Below, piece by piece: positions 15,213 to 23,397 of a DNA stretch of 45,470 nt (position 1 is its first letter; the number at the start of each line of letters is the position of its first letter). The notes below the pieces were generated by a model, which was not told the origin of the DNA, made no database searches, and saw nothing but the letters and a program-made list of their open reading frames with translations. The DNA lies in assembly GCA_023389315.1 (NCBI GenBank), contig JAEWEQ010000001.1:1-45470 (forward strand). The letters run 5' to 3'. Source of the DNA: Actinomycetes bacterium (lineage in GTDB: Bacteria; Actinomycetota; Actinomycetes; Actinomycetales; Actinomycetaceae). The position numbers and the translations under genes were made by a program.

Positions 15213-15983
15213 CTACGCTCCTTTTCCCTGCTGCCAAGCAGCCACCAGTTCGCCGCACGCCGCGCCCGGATCCGCAGCGCAAGCAATGGCAGAAACCACG
15301 GCGGCACTGTGAATACCGGCCGCTGCGATGGGGGCAATGTCGGGGTACTTAATGCCCCCAATAGCTACCACCGGCAGGGGGAAGTCGCGGGCGATCGCAG
15401 CTATGCCCTCCACCCCCAGCGGCGGGGGAGCATCCGTCTTGGTGGCAGTATCACGTACCACGCCCACTCCGATGGAATCGATCACGCCCACCAGCTCCCG
15501 AGCCTCCTGCAGCTCCTGTGCACTGGCGGCCGACCAGCCGATATGCGCGTGCGGGCCCACTATTTCGCGCACCAAGCGCGCAGGCAAATCACTTTGCCCG
15601 ATATGCACGCCCGCCACCGGCAGCCCCGCCGCGCGGGCCGCCAAGAACACATCCACTCGATCATTAATCAAGAACGTGGCGCGCTCACTGACGCACGCTT
15701 TCGCTAACGCCAACAGCGGTCCCGCATCGCACGGCTTCCACCGCAACTGAATAGTGGGCACCCCCGCTGCGATGGCGGCTTCCACCTGGCGGGCAGTGGT
15801 GTCAATCTTCTGGGCCTCGCTGCCGTCTGGGCAGGCCAAGTCCGGGTCAGTGACGAAGTAAATACCCTCCGCCAGCTGGGCGCGCTCGGCGTTGCCACCC
15901 GGCGTGCCCGGCGAACCGGTATCAGCCGGTTGCGTTGCCGTGGCCGCGTCCTCAGCGCGCTCAGCAGCGCCCTCGCTGATCAT
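15213..15983 (-). CDS. thiE: Thiamine-phosphate synthase
   Basis: A TIM-barrel enzyme that joins HMP-diphosphate and hydroxyethylthiazole phosphate to thiamine phosphate. Family motifs: IQLRWKP (usually QLR.K), FLINDRVDVFLAA, GVHIGQSDLPARLVREIVGP, IGWSA, and the phosphate-binding PVVAIGGI. It carries an extra ~40-residue Ala/Gly/Thr-rich N-terminal segment before the catalytic core (EGIYFVTDP). I choose ATG 15983 because it overlaps the thiM stop as ATGA, the usual coupled arrangement; an ATG at 15995 would add four residues. Middle gene of the TPP-controlled operon. Confidence 0.92.
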   Translation of the reverse strand: MISEGAAERAEDAATATQPADTGSPGTPGGNAERAQLAEGIYFVTDPDLACPDGSEAQKIDTTARQVEAAIAAGVPTIQLRWKPCDAGPLLALAKACVSERATFLINDRVDVFLAARAAGLPVAGVHIGQSDLPARLVREIVGPHAHIGWSAASAQELQEARELVGVIDSIGVGVVRDTATKTDAPPPLGVEGIAAIARDFPLPVVAIGGIKYPDIAPIAAAGIHSAAVVSAIACAADPGAACGELVAAWQQGKGA

Positions 15984-16777
15984 TGCTGCACCCATTCAAC
16001 TTTGGCTTGCTCTGCCAAGACCTGGGCATCGACTTGCGAGAGGCCATCGAGCCAACCCACTTGGAAACTACCCGGCCCCGCGCATTCGCGCGCCGCCCGC
16101 TCAGCCGCAATACCAACCACCGCGTGCGCGGCAGCGGTGGCTACTAACTTATCTTCGTTCGCCCCGCAGTACGCGGCCACCAACGCCCCCAGGGAACAAC
16201 CCGCCCCGGTAATCAGCGTCAGCAGCGCGTCACCGTTGGCGCACTCAACGGCGCGCTCCCCGTCAGTAATGTAATCCACCGGGCCAGAAACGGCGACCAC
16301 GCAACCCACTTCGCGAGCCAAATCGCGGGCAATCGCGGTGGCATCGTCAACGCTGGCGGTGGAGTCCACGCCGCGACCGCCCTCGCCCCCCGCCAAAGCC
16401 ATGATTTCGGAAGCGTTACCACGGATCGCGGCGGGCTTACAAGCGAGCAATTCCTTGGCCAAAGCGGTGCGGATGGGTAGCGCTCCGATCGCGACGGGGT
16501 CCAGTACCCACGGGGTGCCGTTTTCATGGGCGGAAGCGGCGGCCTCGCGGATACCGTCCACCTGCTGGGCGTTGATGGTGCCCAGGTTAATCAAAACTGC
16601 GTTCGCCACCGAAGCCAGCACCCCGGCCTCGCCCGGCATTTCCACCATCGCGGGAGCTGCGCCGGCAGCCAGAAGCACGTTGGCGGTGAGGGGCTGCACC
16701 ACCGTGTTAGTCACGCAGTGGGTGAGGGGGGTGGTGGAGCGTACTTGTTCAAGGGCAGAAACTAAGGCGTCGTTCAT
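15980..16777 (-). CDS. thiM: Hydroxyethylthiazole kinase
   Basis: A 265-residue kinase that phosphorylates the thiazole moiety for thiamine salvage. It shows the ThiM pattern PLTHCVTNTVVQPLTANVLL at the N-terminus, the substrate-binding RGNASEI, and the ATP-site/catalytic loop TGAGCSLGALVAAY. First gene of the operon; its ribosome site GGAGGAA lies in the 3' part of the TPP riboswitch, and its stop overlaps the thiE start. The presence of thiM, thiE and thiD/tenA without thiC or thiG here points to salvage rather than de novo synthesis at this locus. Confidence 0.95.
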   Translation of the reverse strand: MNDALVSALEQVRSTTPLTHCVTNTVVQPLTANVLLAAGAAPAMVEMPGEAGVLASVANAVLINLGTINAQQVDGIREAAASAHENGTPWVLDPVAIGALPIRTALAKELLACKPAAIRGNASEIMALAGGEGGRGVDSTASVDDATAIARDLAREVGCVVAVSGPVDYITDGERAVECANGDALLTLITGAGCSLGALVAAYCGANEDKLVATAAAHAVVGIAAERAARECAGPGSFQVGWLDGLSQVDAQVLAEQAKVEWVQQ

Positions 16778-16780
16778 TTC

Positions 16781-16862
16781 GACTATTCCTCCGCTAGTGT
16801 TAGCTAGATCAGGTTCGCGGGTGTGTTCTCAGCTCCTAAATCGGTTAGGAGCACCCCGTGTC
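16781..16862 (-). ncRNA. TPP riboswitch upstream of thiM
   Basis: Read on the minus strand, the THI-box landmarks come in order: GACACGGGGTGC, GCTGAGA, ACACCCGCGAACCTGATCTAG, TAACACTAGCGGAGGAATAGTC. These are the conserved pyrimidine-sensing and pyrophosphate-sensing segments of the thiamine pyrophosphate aptamer. The closing stem would involve GAC at the 5' end and GTC at 16781-16783. The thiM ribosome site GGAGG (16788-16792) is inside the 3' strand of the aptamer, five to fifteen bases from ATG 16777, so TPP binding should block translation initiation. No separate terminator hairpin is visible between aptamer and start. Confidence 0.95.
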
Positions 16863-17024
16863 ATTGACCACTGTAACAGGGTGGGAAGTGGGTTGAGTAG
16901 TTTCCAGCTTCGCGCGGGGAGTATCATTTTCGAGGACGATTCTCCGGCAAGGCAGGCCACCACAGTTTCGCAACTCGAACAGCCAAGCCAGTTCGACGTG
17001 CGAACCGAATGTGGAAGGCGCTTA

Positions 17025-17340
17025 GTGAAGCACTTACTGGCTGAAATCAACTTGGACGTGCCGCAGATCAAGGAACGTCTACAAACCGCGCAGGGGTGGC
17101 GCGACAAACTATCAATCTACGCGCTGGCGGCCACCCGCGCCCTGGTGATCGTTATGTTCGCGGTGCTGCTGGTCGGCGGATTCACCTTCTTCTTCGGGGA
17201 AGATAACGCCCCCGTGACAGTGGTGGTTGCTGTCGCTGTTGACATTCCAAAAAGTCCACCTGGGTTACGACATTCGCCACGCTTGCGTGGTGCTGGTGGG
17301 GATCTGTGACTTCGCGATCGCGAAACTTGCCAAATACTGA
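17025..17340 (+). pseudogene. Frameshifted remnant of an integral membrane protein
   Basis: From GTG 17025 a plus-strand frame reads LDVPQIKERLQTAQGWRDKL and a hydrophobic helix (ALVIVMFAVLLVGGFTFFFG), then EDNAPVTVVVAV. At about 17230 the sensible protein moves into another frame: LLTFQKVHLGYDIRHACVVL, GICDFAIAKLAKY and a TGA at 17338-17340. Together these look like one membrane protein broken by a one- or two-base indel and possibly also shortened, since ~100 residues with two or three helices is small. The layout (cytoplasmic start, helix pair, amphipathic GYD.RHA segment) recalls FUSC-type aromatic-acid exporter proteins, but I would not name it. A sequencing error at one position would restore a single frame. 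Confidence 0.45.
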
Positions 17341-17391
17341 CGCACCACCCATCCCGAGGAGGTGGGGGAAGCCAGCGCGCAATAGCATGAC

Positions 17392-17423
17392 AGTGCCCGG
17401 CCAGCGAAAACTAGCCGGGCACT
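17392..17423. terminator. Bidirectional terminator-like hairpin
   Basis: AGTGCCCGGC (17392-17401) pairs perfectly with GCCGGGCACT (17414-17423). It lies between the convergent membrane-protein remnant (plus) and amine oxidase gene (minus, stop 17484) and could end both transcripts. Confidence 0.6.
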
Positions 17424-17483
17424 GCTGCGGTCACCCGTTGGGCAGGGATGGCTGAGAGGCGCAACCCTCATCCCAGGTTAGAA

Positions 17484-18803
17484 CTAGGGGCGGGTATCGA
17501 TCTCGCGGGCGGCCTTGATACCGGTTTCGATGGCACCATCGACGAAGGAGTTCCAGCCCGCGGCCCAGTCAGAACCGGCCAGCAGCAGGCGCGAATCCGG
17601 TCCCAAACTCTGCGGCCCGGTGAGTACGAACTGACCTTGTTTCGGCGTGGTCCAGGTCTGGCCGGTCCAATGGTCGTTGCCCCAGTCGTGGCCGGTGGAG
17701 TCCAAAACCTCGATCTGCGGGTTCCACTGGTTCACAATCTCTTGGACCATTTCCACATCATCCAAGCGGATCTTATCGCGGTCCGGACCGAAGCCCACGC
17801 ACACGGTGGTGCCATCATCGAGGAAGTATTCGGAGCGGATCAGCGCGATCGGGTGACCACTGGGGGCATACGCCATGAGGTTCTTGTGACCCTTGATCTT
17901 CAGCCAAATCTTGAAGCCCTTACAACCCCAATCCTCTTCGATCAGTTTCTGGATACGCTCAGGCAGGGCCGGTTGGAAGTCAATGTGCTCCAACGCCCCC
18001 ACCGGGACGGTGCAGATCACGAAGTCATATTTGTGTTCTTCCCCGTTTTCCAAGGTGATGGTGGCGCCACTGGAATCATGGGTGACCGCTTTGACGGGGG
18101 TGCTTAAGTGCAGCGGGCTGGTGAGGTTATCCGCGATCTGCTGGTACATCCCGCGCATACCGTCCTTCAGCTTGTAACGCAGCGTCTGGTCATCAAGTAA
18201 GCTCAGGCGGTGATCCGAAAGGGCCGCCCAGTGCTTGGCCATCATCACCGAAGTTTTATCGGTGTCGTTTTGGTAGCCCGCCGACCAGTAGGAGTCAGCC
18301 AGGTCAATCTCTTCCTGGGTGAGCCCACTGTTGTGGATCACGTCGGTGATGGAAACCTGGTCGAGTTCTTCGAACTTGCGCTTAGTTTCCGCATCGACGT
18401 TCTCGTTTTCCAACACGTACATGGGGTCGTGGGGGAAGGGGAACAGTTCGCGTGAGCCTTCGAAAACCTTCGCCATGATCTGGGCGAGCTTTTCATCGAT
18501 CTCATCCTCGGTGCCCTTCACGGTCTTACCGTCGGTGATCCAATACGCCTCGTCGGTGTAAGGGCTGACCACCAGTTCCGCGCCGTAGCGGTTCACTTCC
18601 GCCCACACGTACGGCTGCATCCAGTGCACCCAGGTGCCACCCATTTCCAAGCCCATGCCCCAACGGTCATCGGTCCAAGTGCGCCCGCCCACCCGGTCGC
18701 GGGCTTCGAAGATTTCTACGCTGTGGCCCAGGGCCTCCAGCTCGCGTGCCGCGATCAGACCCGACCAGCCAGCACCAATGATCCCTACGGTTCGTTTCGT
18801 CAT
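17484..18803 (-). CDS. Flavin monoamine oxidase (putrescine/aromatic amine oxidase family)
   Basis: A 439-residue FAD enzyme that oxidises a primary amine to an aldehyde with release of ammonia and peroxide. The N-terminus has the Rossmann motif VGIIGAGWSGLIAARELEAL and the FAD motif EARDRVGGRTWT, followed by GGTWVHW; the C-terminus has LLLAGSDWAAGWNSFVDGAI, the conserved FAD-contacting end of monoamine-oxidase-type enzymes. Start ATG 18803 is preceded by GAGGAG. It is divergent from an aldehyde dehydrogenase and APC permease with a FeaR-like regulator beyond, so its aldehyde product is likely passed to that dehydrogenase. Substrate (putrescine, tyramine, phenylethylamine or similar) cannot be told. 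Confidence 0.88.
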   Translation of the reverse strand: MTKRTVGIIGAGWSGLIAARELEALGHSVEIFEARDRVGGRTWTDDRWGMGLEMGGTWVHWMQPYVWAEVNRYGAELVVSPYTDEAYWITDGKTVKGTEDEIDEKLAQIMAKVFEGSRELFPFPHDPMYVLENENVDAETKRKFEELDQVSITDVIHNSGLTQEEIDLADSYWSAGYQNDTDKTSVMMAKHWAALSDHRLSLLDDQTLRYKLKDGMRGMYQQIADNLTSPLHLSTPVKAVTHDSSGATITLENGEEHKYDFVICTVPVGALEHIDFQPALPERIQKLIEEDWGCKGFKIWLKIKGHKNLMAYAPSGHPIALIRSEYFLDDGTTVCVGFGPDRDKIRLDDVEMVQEIVNQWNPQIEVLDSTGHDWGNDHWTGQTWTTPKQGQFVLTGPQSLGPDSRLLLAGSDWAAGWNSFVDGAIETGIKAAREIDTRP

Positions 18804-19083
18804 CGAGAACTCCTCACTGTCGTGCCCGCGTCGTTGCCGGGCATCTAACTGCCAGTGTGGAAACGGGCGGTGATGCCGTCAATACCCGCCCCGTCCTCGC
18901 CCCGCCAACACCCCGCCACCACGGGCTGGAAACCTTATGTTTGCAAGGAAAACAACGCCAATTGTCATTTCGCGCAGGGCACTTGTCGCAGGGTGCAGGC
19001 CCCCGTCAAAGGGCTTTGCAGCCGTGCCCGCGCTGCCCAAACTGTAAATGGACGATGACGTCGACTCTCAAAGGAGAACCAAA
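18804..19083. promoter_or_regulatory. Divergent control region of the amine cluster with 21-base-spaced repeats
   Basis: The 280 bases between the amine oxidase and aldehyde dehydrogenase genes must drive both. TTGTC occurs at 18962-18966 and 18983-18987, exactly 21 bases (two helical turns) apart, each followed by GCAGGG (18973-18978 and 18988-18993). Directly repeated half-sites at this spacing are typical of AraC/XylS-family activators, and such a gene lies at 22245. One CGAGGACG word is at 18892-18899. The dehydrogenase has AAAGGAGAA as ribosome site. Confidence 0.4.
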
Positions 19084-20529
19084 ATGACTGCCACCCAGAT
19101 TTACTACGACGGTGCTTGGCACGCCGCAGGCGCGGACGCCTTCCCCTCCTACAATCCCGCCACCGGGCAAGTGATCCGCGAAGTTGGCGCCGCCAGCAAC
19201 GAGGACGTTAACCGCGCGGTAGAAGCCTCCCGCCGGGCCCTCAACAGCCCCGAATGGCGCGACATGCCGGCCCCCGCGCGCGCTGACCTGCTGTTCAAAC
19301 TGGCGGCCGCGGTGGAAGCCAACGCCGAAGAACTCGCCCGCCTGGAAACTGAAGACCAAGGCCAGCCGCTGGGGATCTCCCAGAACGTGTCGGTCGCTGG
19401 TTCGGTGGAGCACCTGAAGTACTACGCCGGTTGGGCCACCAAGATCCACGGTGTCACCAACCCGGTTTCCTTCCCCAACACCTTGAACTACACTCGCCGC
19501 GAACCGGTGGGCGTATGTGCGCTGATCACCCCGTGGAACTTCCCGCTGATGATCATGGTGTGGAAGCTCGCCCCCGCCCTCACCACCGGTAACACCGTAA
19601 TCCTGAAGCCAGCTGAACAAACTTCCCTCACCGCTATTCGCCTGGTGGAACTGGCCCACGAAGTTGGTTTCCCCAAGGGCGTGATCTCCCTGCTCACCGG
19701 CGACGGGCGGGTAGGCCAGGCCCTGGTGGACCACCCCGGCGTGGACAAGGTTTCCTTCACCGGTTCCACCGCGGTGGGCCGCAAGATCGCCGCCAACACC
19801 GCACCCAACCTCAAGCGCGTCACCCTGGAACTGGGCGGCAAAGCCCCCTCCATCATTTGCGAGGACGCCAGCATTGACGCCGCGGTAGCCGGCAACGTCT
19901 TCGGCGGGCTGCTCAACTCTGGCCAAGTGTGCGCCGCCTACACCCGTTTCTACGTGAACAAGTCCCGCGAAAGCGAGTTCCTGGAGAAGATGGCGGGCGC
20001 CGTGTCCGGCATGAAACTCGGGTCGGGCCTGGAAGAAGGCACCGACCTGGGCCCCATGGTTTCGGCAGAACACCGTGATAAGGTCACCGGCCTGATCGAA
20101 ACCGCGAAGAACGAAGGTGCCGAACTGGTTGCCGGCGGTGACGCTTACGACGGGGATGGTTACTTCGTGAAGCCCACCATTTTCGCGGGCGTGAACGACG
20201 ACATGACCATCGCCAAGCAGGAAGTCTTCGGCCCGGTGTTGTCGGTCCTCACCTACGAGGACGATTCCGAGCTTGAATCCCTCATCAACCGCGCCAATGA
20301 CACCGAGTACGGTCTGGCCGCCACCGTTTGGACCCGTGACATTGGCCGCGCCAACCAGCTGGCCAACGGTATCCGCGCCGGTGCGATCTTCATCAACATG
20401 CCCCCGATCCCGGACATGACTGCCCCCTGGGGTGGGTTCAAGAACTCCGGGGTGGGGCGCGAAATGGGCCCAGAAGCGATCGACATTTACACCGAAACCA
20501 AAGCGGTGTGGATGCACTACGGCGACTAA
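19084..20529 (+). CDS. NAD(P)-dependent aldehyde dehydrogenase
   Basis: A 481-residue member of the aldehyde dehydrogenase superfamily, oxidising an aldehyde to the carboxylate. Visible motifs: PWNFPLMIMVWKLAPAL (cofactor site), GSTAVGRKIA, LELGGKAPSII with the general-base Glu, and the active-site segment NSGQVCAAYTRFYV with the catalytic Cys; the C-terminus has GGFKNSGVGREMG. ATG 19084 has AAAGGAG upstream, so the frame's earlier ATG at 19048 is not used. It is 9 bases from the permease gene. Context suggests that it handles the aldehyde from the neighbouring amine oxidase, as FeaB does with TynA in E. coli. Confidence 0.92.
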   Translation: MTATQIYYDGAWHAAGADAFPSYNPATGQVIREVGAASNEDVNRAVEASRRALNSPEWRDMPAPARADLLFKLAAAVEANAEELARLETEDQGQPLGISQNVSVAGSVEHLKYYAGWATKIHGVTNPVSFPNTLNYTRREPVGVCALITPWNFPLMIMVWKLAPALTTGNTVILKPAEQTSLTAIRLVELAHEVGFPKGVISLLTGDGRVGQALVDHPGVDKVSFTGSTAVGRKIAANTAPNLKRVTLELGGKAPSIICEDASIDAAVAGNVFGGLLNSGQVCAAYTRFYVNKSRESEFLEKMAGAVSGMKLGSGLEEGTDLGPMVSAEHRDKVTGLIETAKNEGAELVAGGDAYDGDGYFVKPTIFAGVNDDMTIAKQEVFGPVLSVLTYEDDSELESLINRANDTEYGLAATVWTRDIGRANQLANGIRAGAIFINMPPIPDMTAPWGGFKNSGVGREMGPEAIDIYTETKAVWMHYGD

Positions 20530-20538
20530 GAAGGCGCC

Positions 20539-22035
20539 ATGAGCGTTCTCCCTAACTCCGCGTCCCCACCGACGCGCACCCGCGCCGAAGCTCACCAACT
20601 GGACGCCAACCAGCGTCTGGGCGTGGCCTCCATCGTGTTCCTCATCATCGCCGCCTCCGCTCCCTTGACGGTGGCGGCCGGTGGGGCCCCCTCCGCTTAC
20701 GCGGTCTCTGGCATGATGGGTGCCCCCGTGGGCTACCTAGTGCTGGGCGTAGTGCTGATCTTCTTCACCGTCGGCTACGCCGCCATGTCACGCGACATCA
20801 CCAACTCCGGGGCGTTCTACTCCTACATTTCTGCGGGCCTGGGCAAACGCCAAGGTATCGCCGCCTCCTGGTTGGCGTTCGTGTCCTACAACGCCATGCA
20901 GATCGGCCTGTACGGGCTGTTCGGTTTCACCTTCTCTTCCATCTTGGAACAGTGGACCGGACTGGCGATCCCGTGGTGGGTGACCGCCCTCGTCGGTGCC
21001 CTGATTGTGGGTCTGCTGGGAGTGTCAGCGATCGACCTGGCGGTGAAAGTGGTTTCCGTGCTGGTGGTGTTGGAGTTCATCACGGTGATCGGGTTCAACT
21101 TCTTGGCCTTCATTAGCGCTCCCGAGGGGATTTCCCTGCAGCCGTACGCTCCGCAGAGTTTCTTCGGGGTGGGCACCGGCACGCTCCTGGCTTTCGGGAT
21201 CGCCGCGTTCATGGGGTTTGAGTCGGGCACCATCTACTCTGAGGAAGCTCGTGAACCGCAACGCACGGTGCCGCGTGCCACCTACATTGCGGTGCTGGTG
21301 ATCGCCTTGTTCTACTCCTTCTCCGCCTGGGCGCTGGCGCAGGGGACCGGGTCGTCACAGATCGTGGCGCGCTCCCAAGAGGCCGGGCCGGACCTGATGT
21401 TCAACCTGTTGCGCGACTTCGGTTTCGCAGTTGCTGCCGACATTGCGAACGTTTTGTTCCTCACTTCTTTGTTCGCGGCGCTAATCGCCTTCCACAACAC
21501 GGTGGCGCGCTACGCCATGTCACTGGGACGCGAAGCCGTGATCCCCAGGTTCTTGGCCCGCACCTCCGACGCGCAAGCCCCGGTGGCCGGGTCGCTGGCA
21601 CAGTCGGCGCTGGCAGTGGTGATGATCTTGGTGTTCGCCGTGTTTGGTATCAACTCGGAACTGGGTCCCCTCTACCCGGTGCTGACCCTGTTCACCTGGC
21701 TCACCAACGCTGGGGCTTTCGGCCTGGTGTTCTTGCTGGTGGTTACCTCCGCCGCGGTGATCGGGTACTTCCGCACCCGACCCGATGAGCAGTCCGTGTG
21801 GGTGCGTCTGATCGCCCCGGCGGTGGCCGCCCTGGGACTGGTGTACGTGTTCGTGATGATCATGTTGAACTTCGACGTGATGATTGGCGCGGACGGGCCC
21901 TCCATGTTGGTGTTCATCATGCCGGGCATCATCTTGGCATCCGGGGTGGCCGGATGGGCGCGCGGGGAGTACCTGCGGCGCAACCGTCCGGCGGTATTCG
22001 ACAACATTGGTAGCGGTAAGCCCGCCCCCATGTAG
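20539..22035 (+). CDS. APC-family amino acid/amine permease
   Basis: A 498-residue membrane transporter with about 12 hydrophobic helices and a short hydrophilic N-terminus. The early block VFLIIAASAPLTVAAGGAPS and the segment AAFMGFESGTIYSEEAREPQRTVPRAT (glycine/phenylalanine in helix 6 and the following loop) are typical of the APC superfamily. It starts nine bases after the dehydrogenase stop, so the two are co-transcribed. Context (amine oxidase, aldehyde dehydrogenase) makes an amine or aromatic amino acid the likely substrate. Confidence 0.88.
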   Translation: MSVLPNSASPPTRTRAEAHQLDANQRLGVASIVFLIIAASAPLTVAAGGAPSAYAVSGMMGAPVGYLVLGVVLIFFTVGYAAMSRDITNSGAFYSYISAGLGKRQGIAASWLAFVSYNAMQIGLYGLFGFTFSSILEQWTGLAIPWWVTALVGALIVGLLGVSAIDLAVKVVSVLVVLEFITVIGFNFLAFISAPEGISLQPYAPQSFFGVGTGTLLAFGIAAFMGFESGTIYSEEAREPQRTVPRATYIAVLVIALFYSFSAWALAQGTGSSQIVARSQEAGPDLMFNLLRDFGFAVAADIANVLFLTSLFAALIAFHNTVARYAMSLGREAVIPRFLARTSDAQAPVAGSLAQSALAVVMILVFAVFGINSELGPLYPVLTLFTWLTNAGAFGLVFLLVVTSAAVIGYFRTRPDEQSVWVRLIAPAVAALGLVYVFVMIMLNFDVMIGADGPSMLVFIMPGIILASGVAGWARGEYLRRNRPAVFDNIGSGKPAPM

Positions 22036-22048
22036 TTGTCATCGTCTT

Positions 22049-22083
22049 GCGGCGGCTCGTGCTTGGTGGGGGCGGGCCGCCGC
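22049..22083 (+). terminator. GC-rich hairpin after the permease gene
   Basis: GCGGCGGC (22049-22056) can pair with GCCGCCGC (22076-22083) across a 19-base loop, 14 bases after the permease stop codon. There is no T run. Confidence 0.45.
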
Positions 22084-22200
22084 GGCAATTGTGGAACGTG
22101 TGGTTCGCCCTCGCGCCGTTTCATGGTGGGGCTGTGCCTGTCGCGCCAGCTCCCAGGGGTATACAGGTGGCCGTAGGTGGGGCGCGCCCACCGGTTTTCG

Positions 22201-22216
22201 TATACGCTACCGTATA
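22201..22216. promoter_or_regulatory. Inverted repeat in the AraC-type regulator promoter
   Basis: TATACG-CTAC-CGTATA is a perfect inverted repeat 29 bases before the regulator's start; another GTATAC lies at 22159-22164. The repeat includes a plausible -10 element, so it may be an operator or simply the core promoter. The ribosome site AAAGGAGGTG is very strong. Confidence 0.4.
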
Positions 22217-22244
22217 GGAGCGTCACCAAAGGAGGTGTGTTTCT

Positions 22245-23210
22245 ATGAGCGAGGGCCAGCGTCCGTCAAGTTTCCAATCCACCGTCATCCAAACGGACCA
22301 CCCGCAGGTTTGGTCCCAACACGTGGCCTCATCTTTCGTGCCGCTGGAGTTCACCACCGAAAATGAACGCACCTTCAGCGGTCGCATGGAGACCGTCCCC
22401 GCCCCACGCGCCTGCGCCACCTTGATCGAAGCGCGCGGCCACACCGTGACCCGCACCCCGGAGTTGATTTCCGAGGGCGATCAAAGCCGGTACAAAATCG
22501 GCCTGCAGGTCACCGGCACCGCCACCCTCAGCCAAGATGGCAGGGAGGCCCACCTGCAGCCCGGCGACCTAGCGATTTACGACACCTCCCGCCCTTATTT
22601 GCTTACCTACCCCAACGACATGTCCTCCCTGGTGCTGATGGTGTCGCCCCAGTCTTTGGGGATCAGTGAAGAACAGATTCGCGACCTCACTGCGGTAAGG
22701 CTGCCGGCGGATTCGACTTTGACGAAACTGGTCAGCCCCCTATTGGCGGAAGTGGCGAAACACCCGCAGCTGTTCGGCTCCGCCACCCAGGGGCGCTTGG
22801 CTTCCAACGCGGTGGATCTGTTGGCCACCGTCTTCCGCACCGCCCTCGATATTCGTGCTATTGGTCGCGACGACGAAGTGGGGTTGCTCAAGTCGCGCAT
22901 TATGGGTTTCATTGAGCTGCACATTCGTAACCCGCAGTTGAATGCGAAGATGATTGCCGATGCGCATTTCATGTCGGTGCGCTCCCTGTATGCGCTTTTC
23001 GAGGACGATGAGCAATCCATCGCTCAGGCCATCCGCAGCCAGCGGCTGGAGGGAGCGATGCGGGACTTGACGGACCCGGCGAAACTTTCGGTGCCGATTT
23101 CCAAGGTGGCGTCCTCGTGGTTGTTCTTGGATGCGGCGAACTTCTCGCGCGCATTCAAAACTCACTTTGGGATGACGCCGCGCCAAGCTCGCGCGTTGGT
23201 GGCGGGGTAG
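22245..23210 (+). CDS. FeaR-like AraC-family transcriptional activator
   Basis: A 321-residue regulator. Residues ~20-200 match the cupin-like ligand-binding domain of the FeaR/NphR group (ARGHTVTRTPELISEGDQSR, then LQPGDLAIYDTSRPYLLTY). The C-terminal ~100 residues are the AraC double helix-turn-helix, with MIADAHFMSVRSLYALFED for the first and DAANFSRAFKTHFGMTPRQA for the second. FeaR activates phenylethylamine oxidase and aldehyde dehydrogenase genes in E. coli; here an amine oxidase, aldehyde dehydrogenase and permease sit next to it, so I infer that it senses the amine or its aldehyde and activates the cluster. Start ATG 22245 has a near-perfect ribosome site. Confidence 0.88.
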   Translation: MSEGQRPSSFQSTVIQTDHPQVWSQHVASSFVPLEFTTENERTFSGRMETVPAPRACATLIEARGHTVTRTPELISEGDQSRYKIGLQVTGTATLSQDGREAHLQPGDLAIYDTSRPYLLTYPNDMSSLVLMVSPQSLGISEEQIRDLTAVRLPADSTLTKLVSPLLAEVAKHPQLFGSATQGRLASNAVDLLATVFRTALDIRAIGRDDEVGLLKSRIMGFIELHIRNPQLNAKMIADAHFMSVRSLYALFEDDEQSIAQAIRSQRLEGAMRDLTDPAKLSVPISKVASSWLFLDAANFSRAFKTHFGMTPRQARALVAG

Positions 23211-23351
23211 GGGATAGGCCCCTGAGGCGGTCGGGCGCGGAATGATTCCGGGGTGCGGAGGCAAATGTTGCCTGGCGGACGAGCGGTACTCGCACCTTGC
23301 CGGCGGCGGGAGCGACCCGGACATGACCGATTCAGGCATCTACTGTAACTG

Positions 23352-23397
23352 TAACAATGTTATAGCTCGTTAGAGTGGCGTTAGAGTACGTGCCAGG
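23352..23397 (+). repeat. Iteron repeat, copy A (overlaps the end of the AlbA_2 gene)
   Basis: The palindrome TAACAATGTTA (23352-23362) overlaps three tandem units of about 11 bases: GTTATAGCTC, GTTAGAGTGGC, GTTAGAGTACG (23359-23390), followed by TGCCAGG. The AlbA_2 gene's stop codon (23381-23383) and last codons lie inside it. A close copy in the same orientation lies at the other end of that gene. Confidence 0.8.

Noticed and set aside
16338..17024. Long plus-strand frame antisense to thiM running to 17309
   Set aside because: Its first 229 codons are a shadow of thiM and the riboswitch; only the part from about 17025 looks like a real (broken) protein.
19006..20598. 530-residue minus-strand frame opposite the aldehyde dehydrogenase
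   Set aside because: A mirror frame caused by high GC in codon third positions; low-complexity Gly/Val/His sequence without domains.
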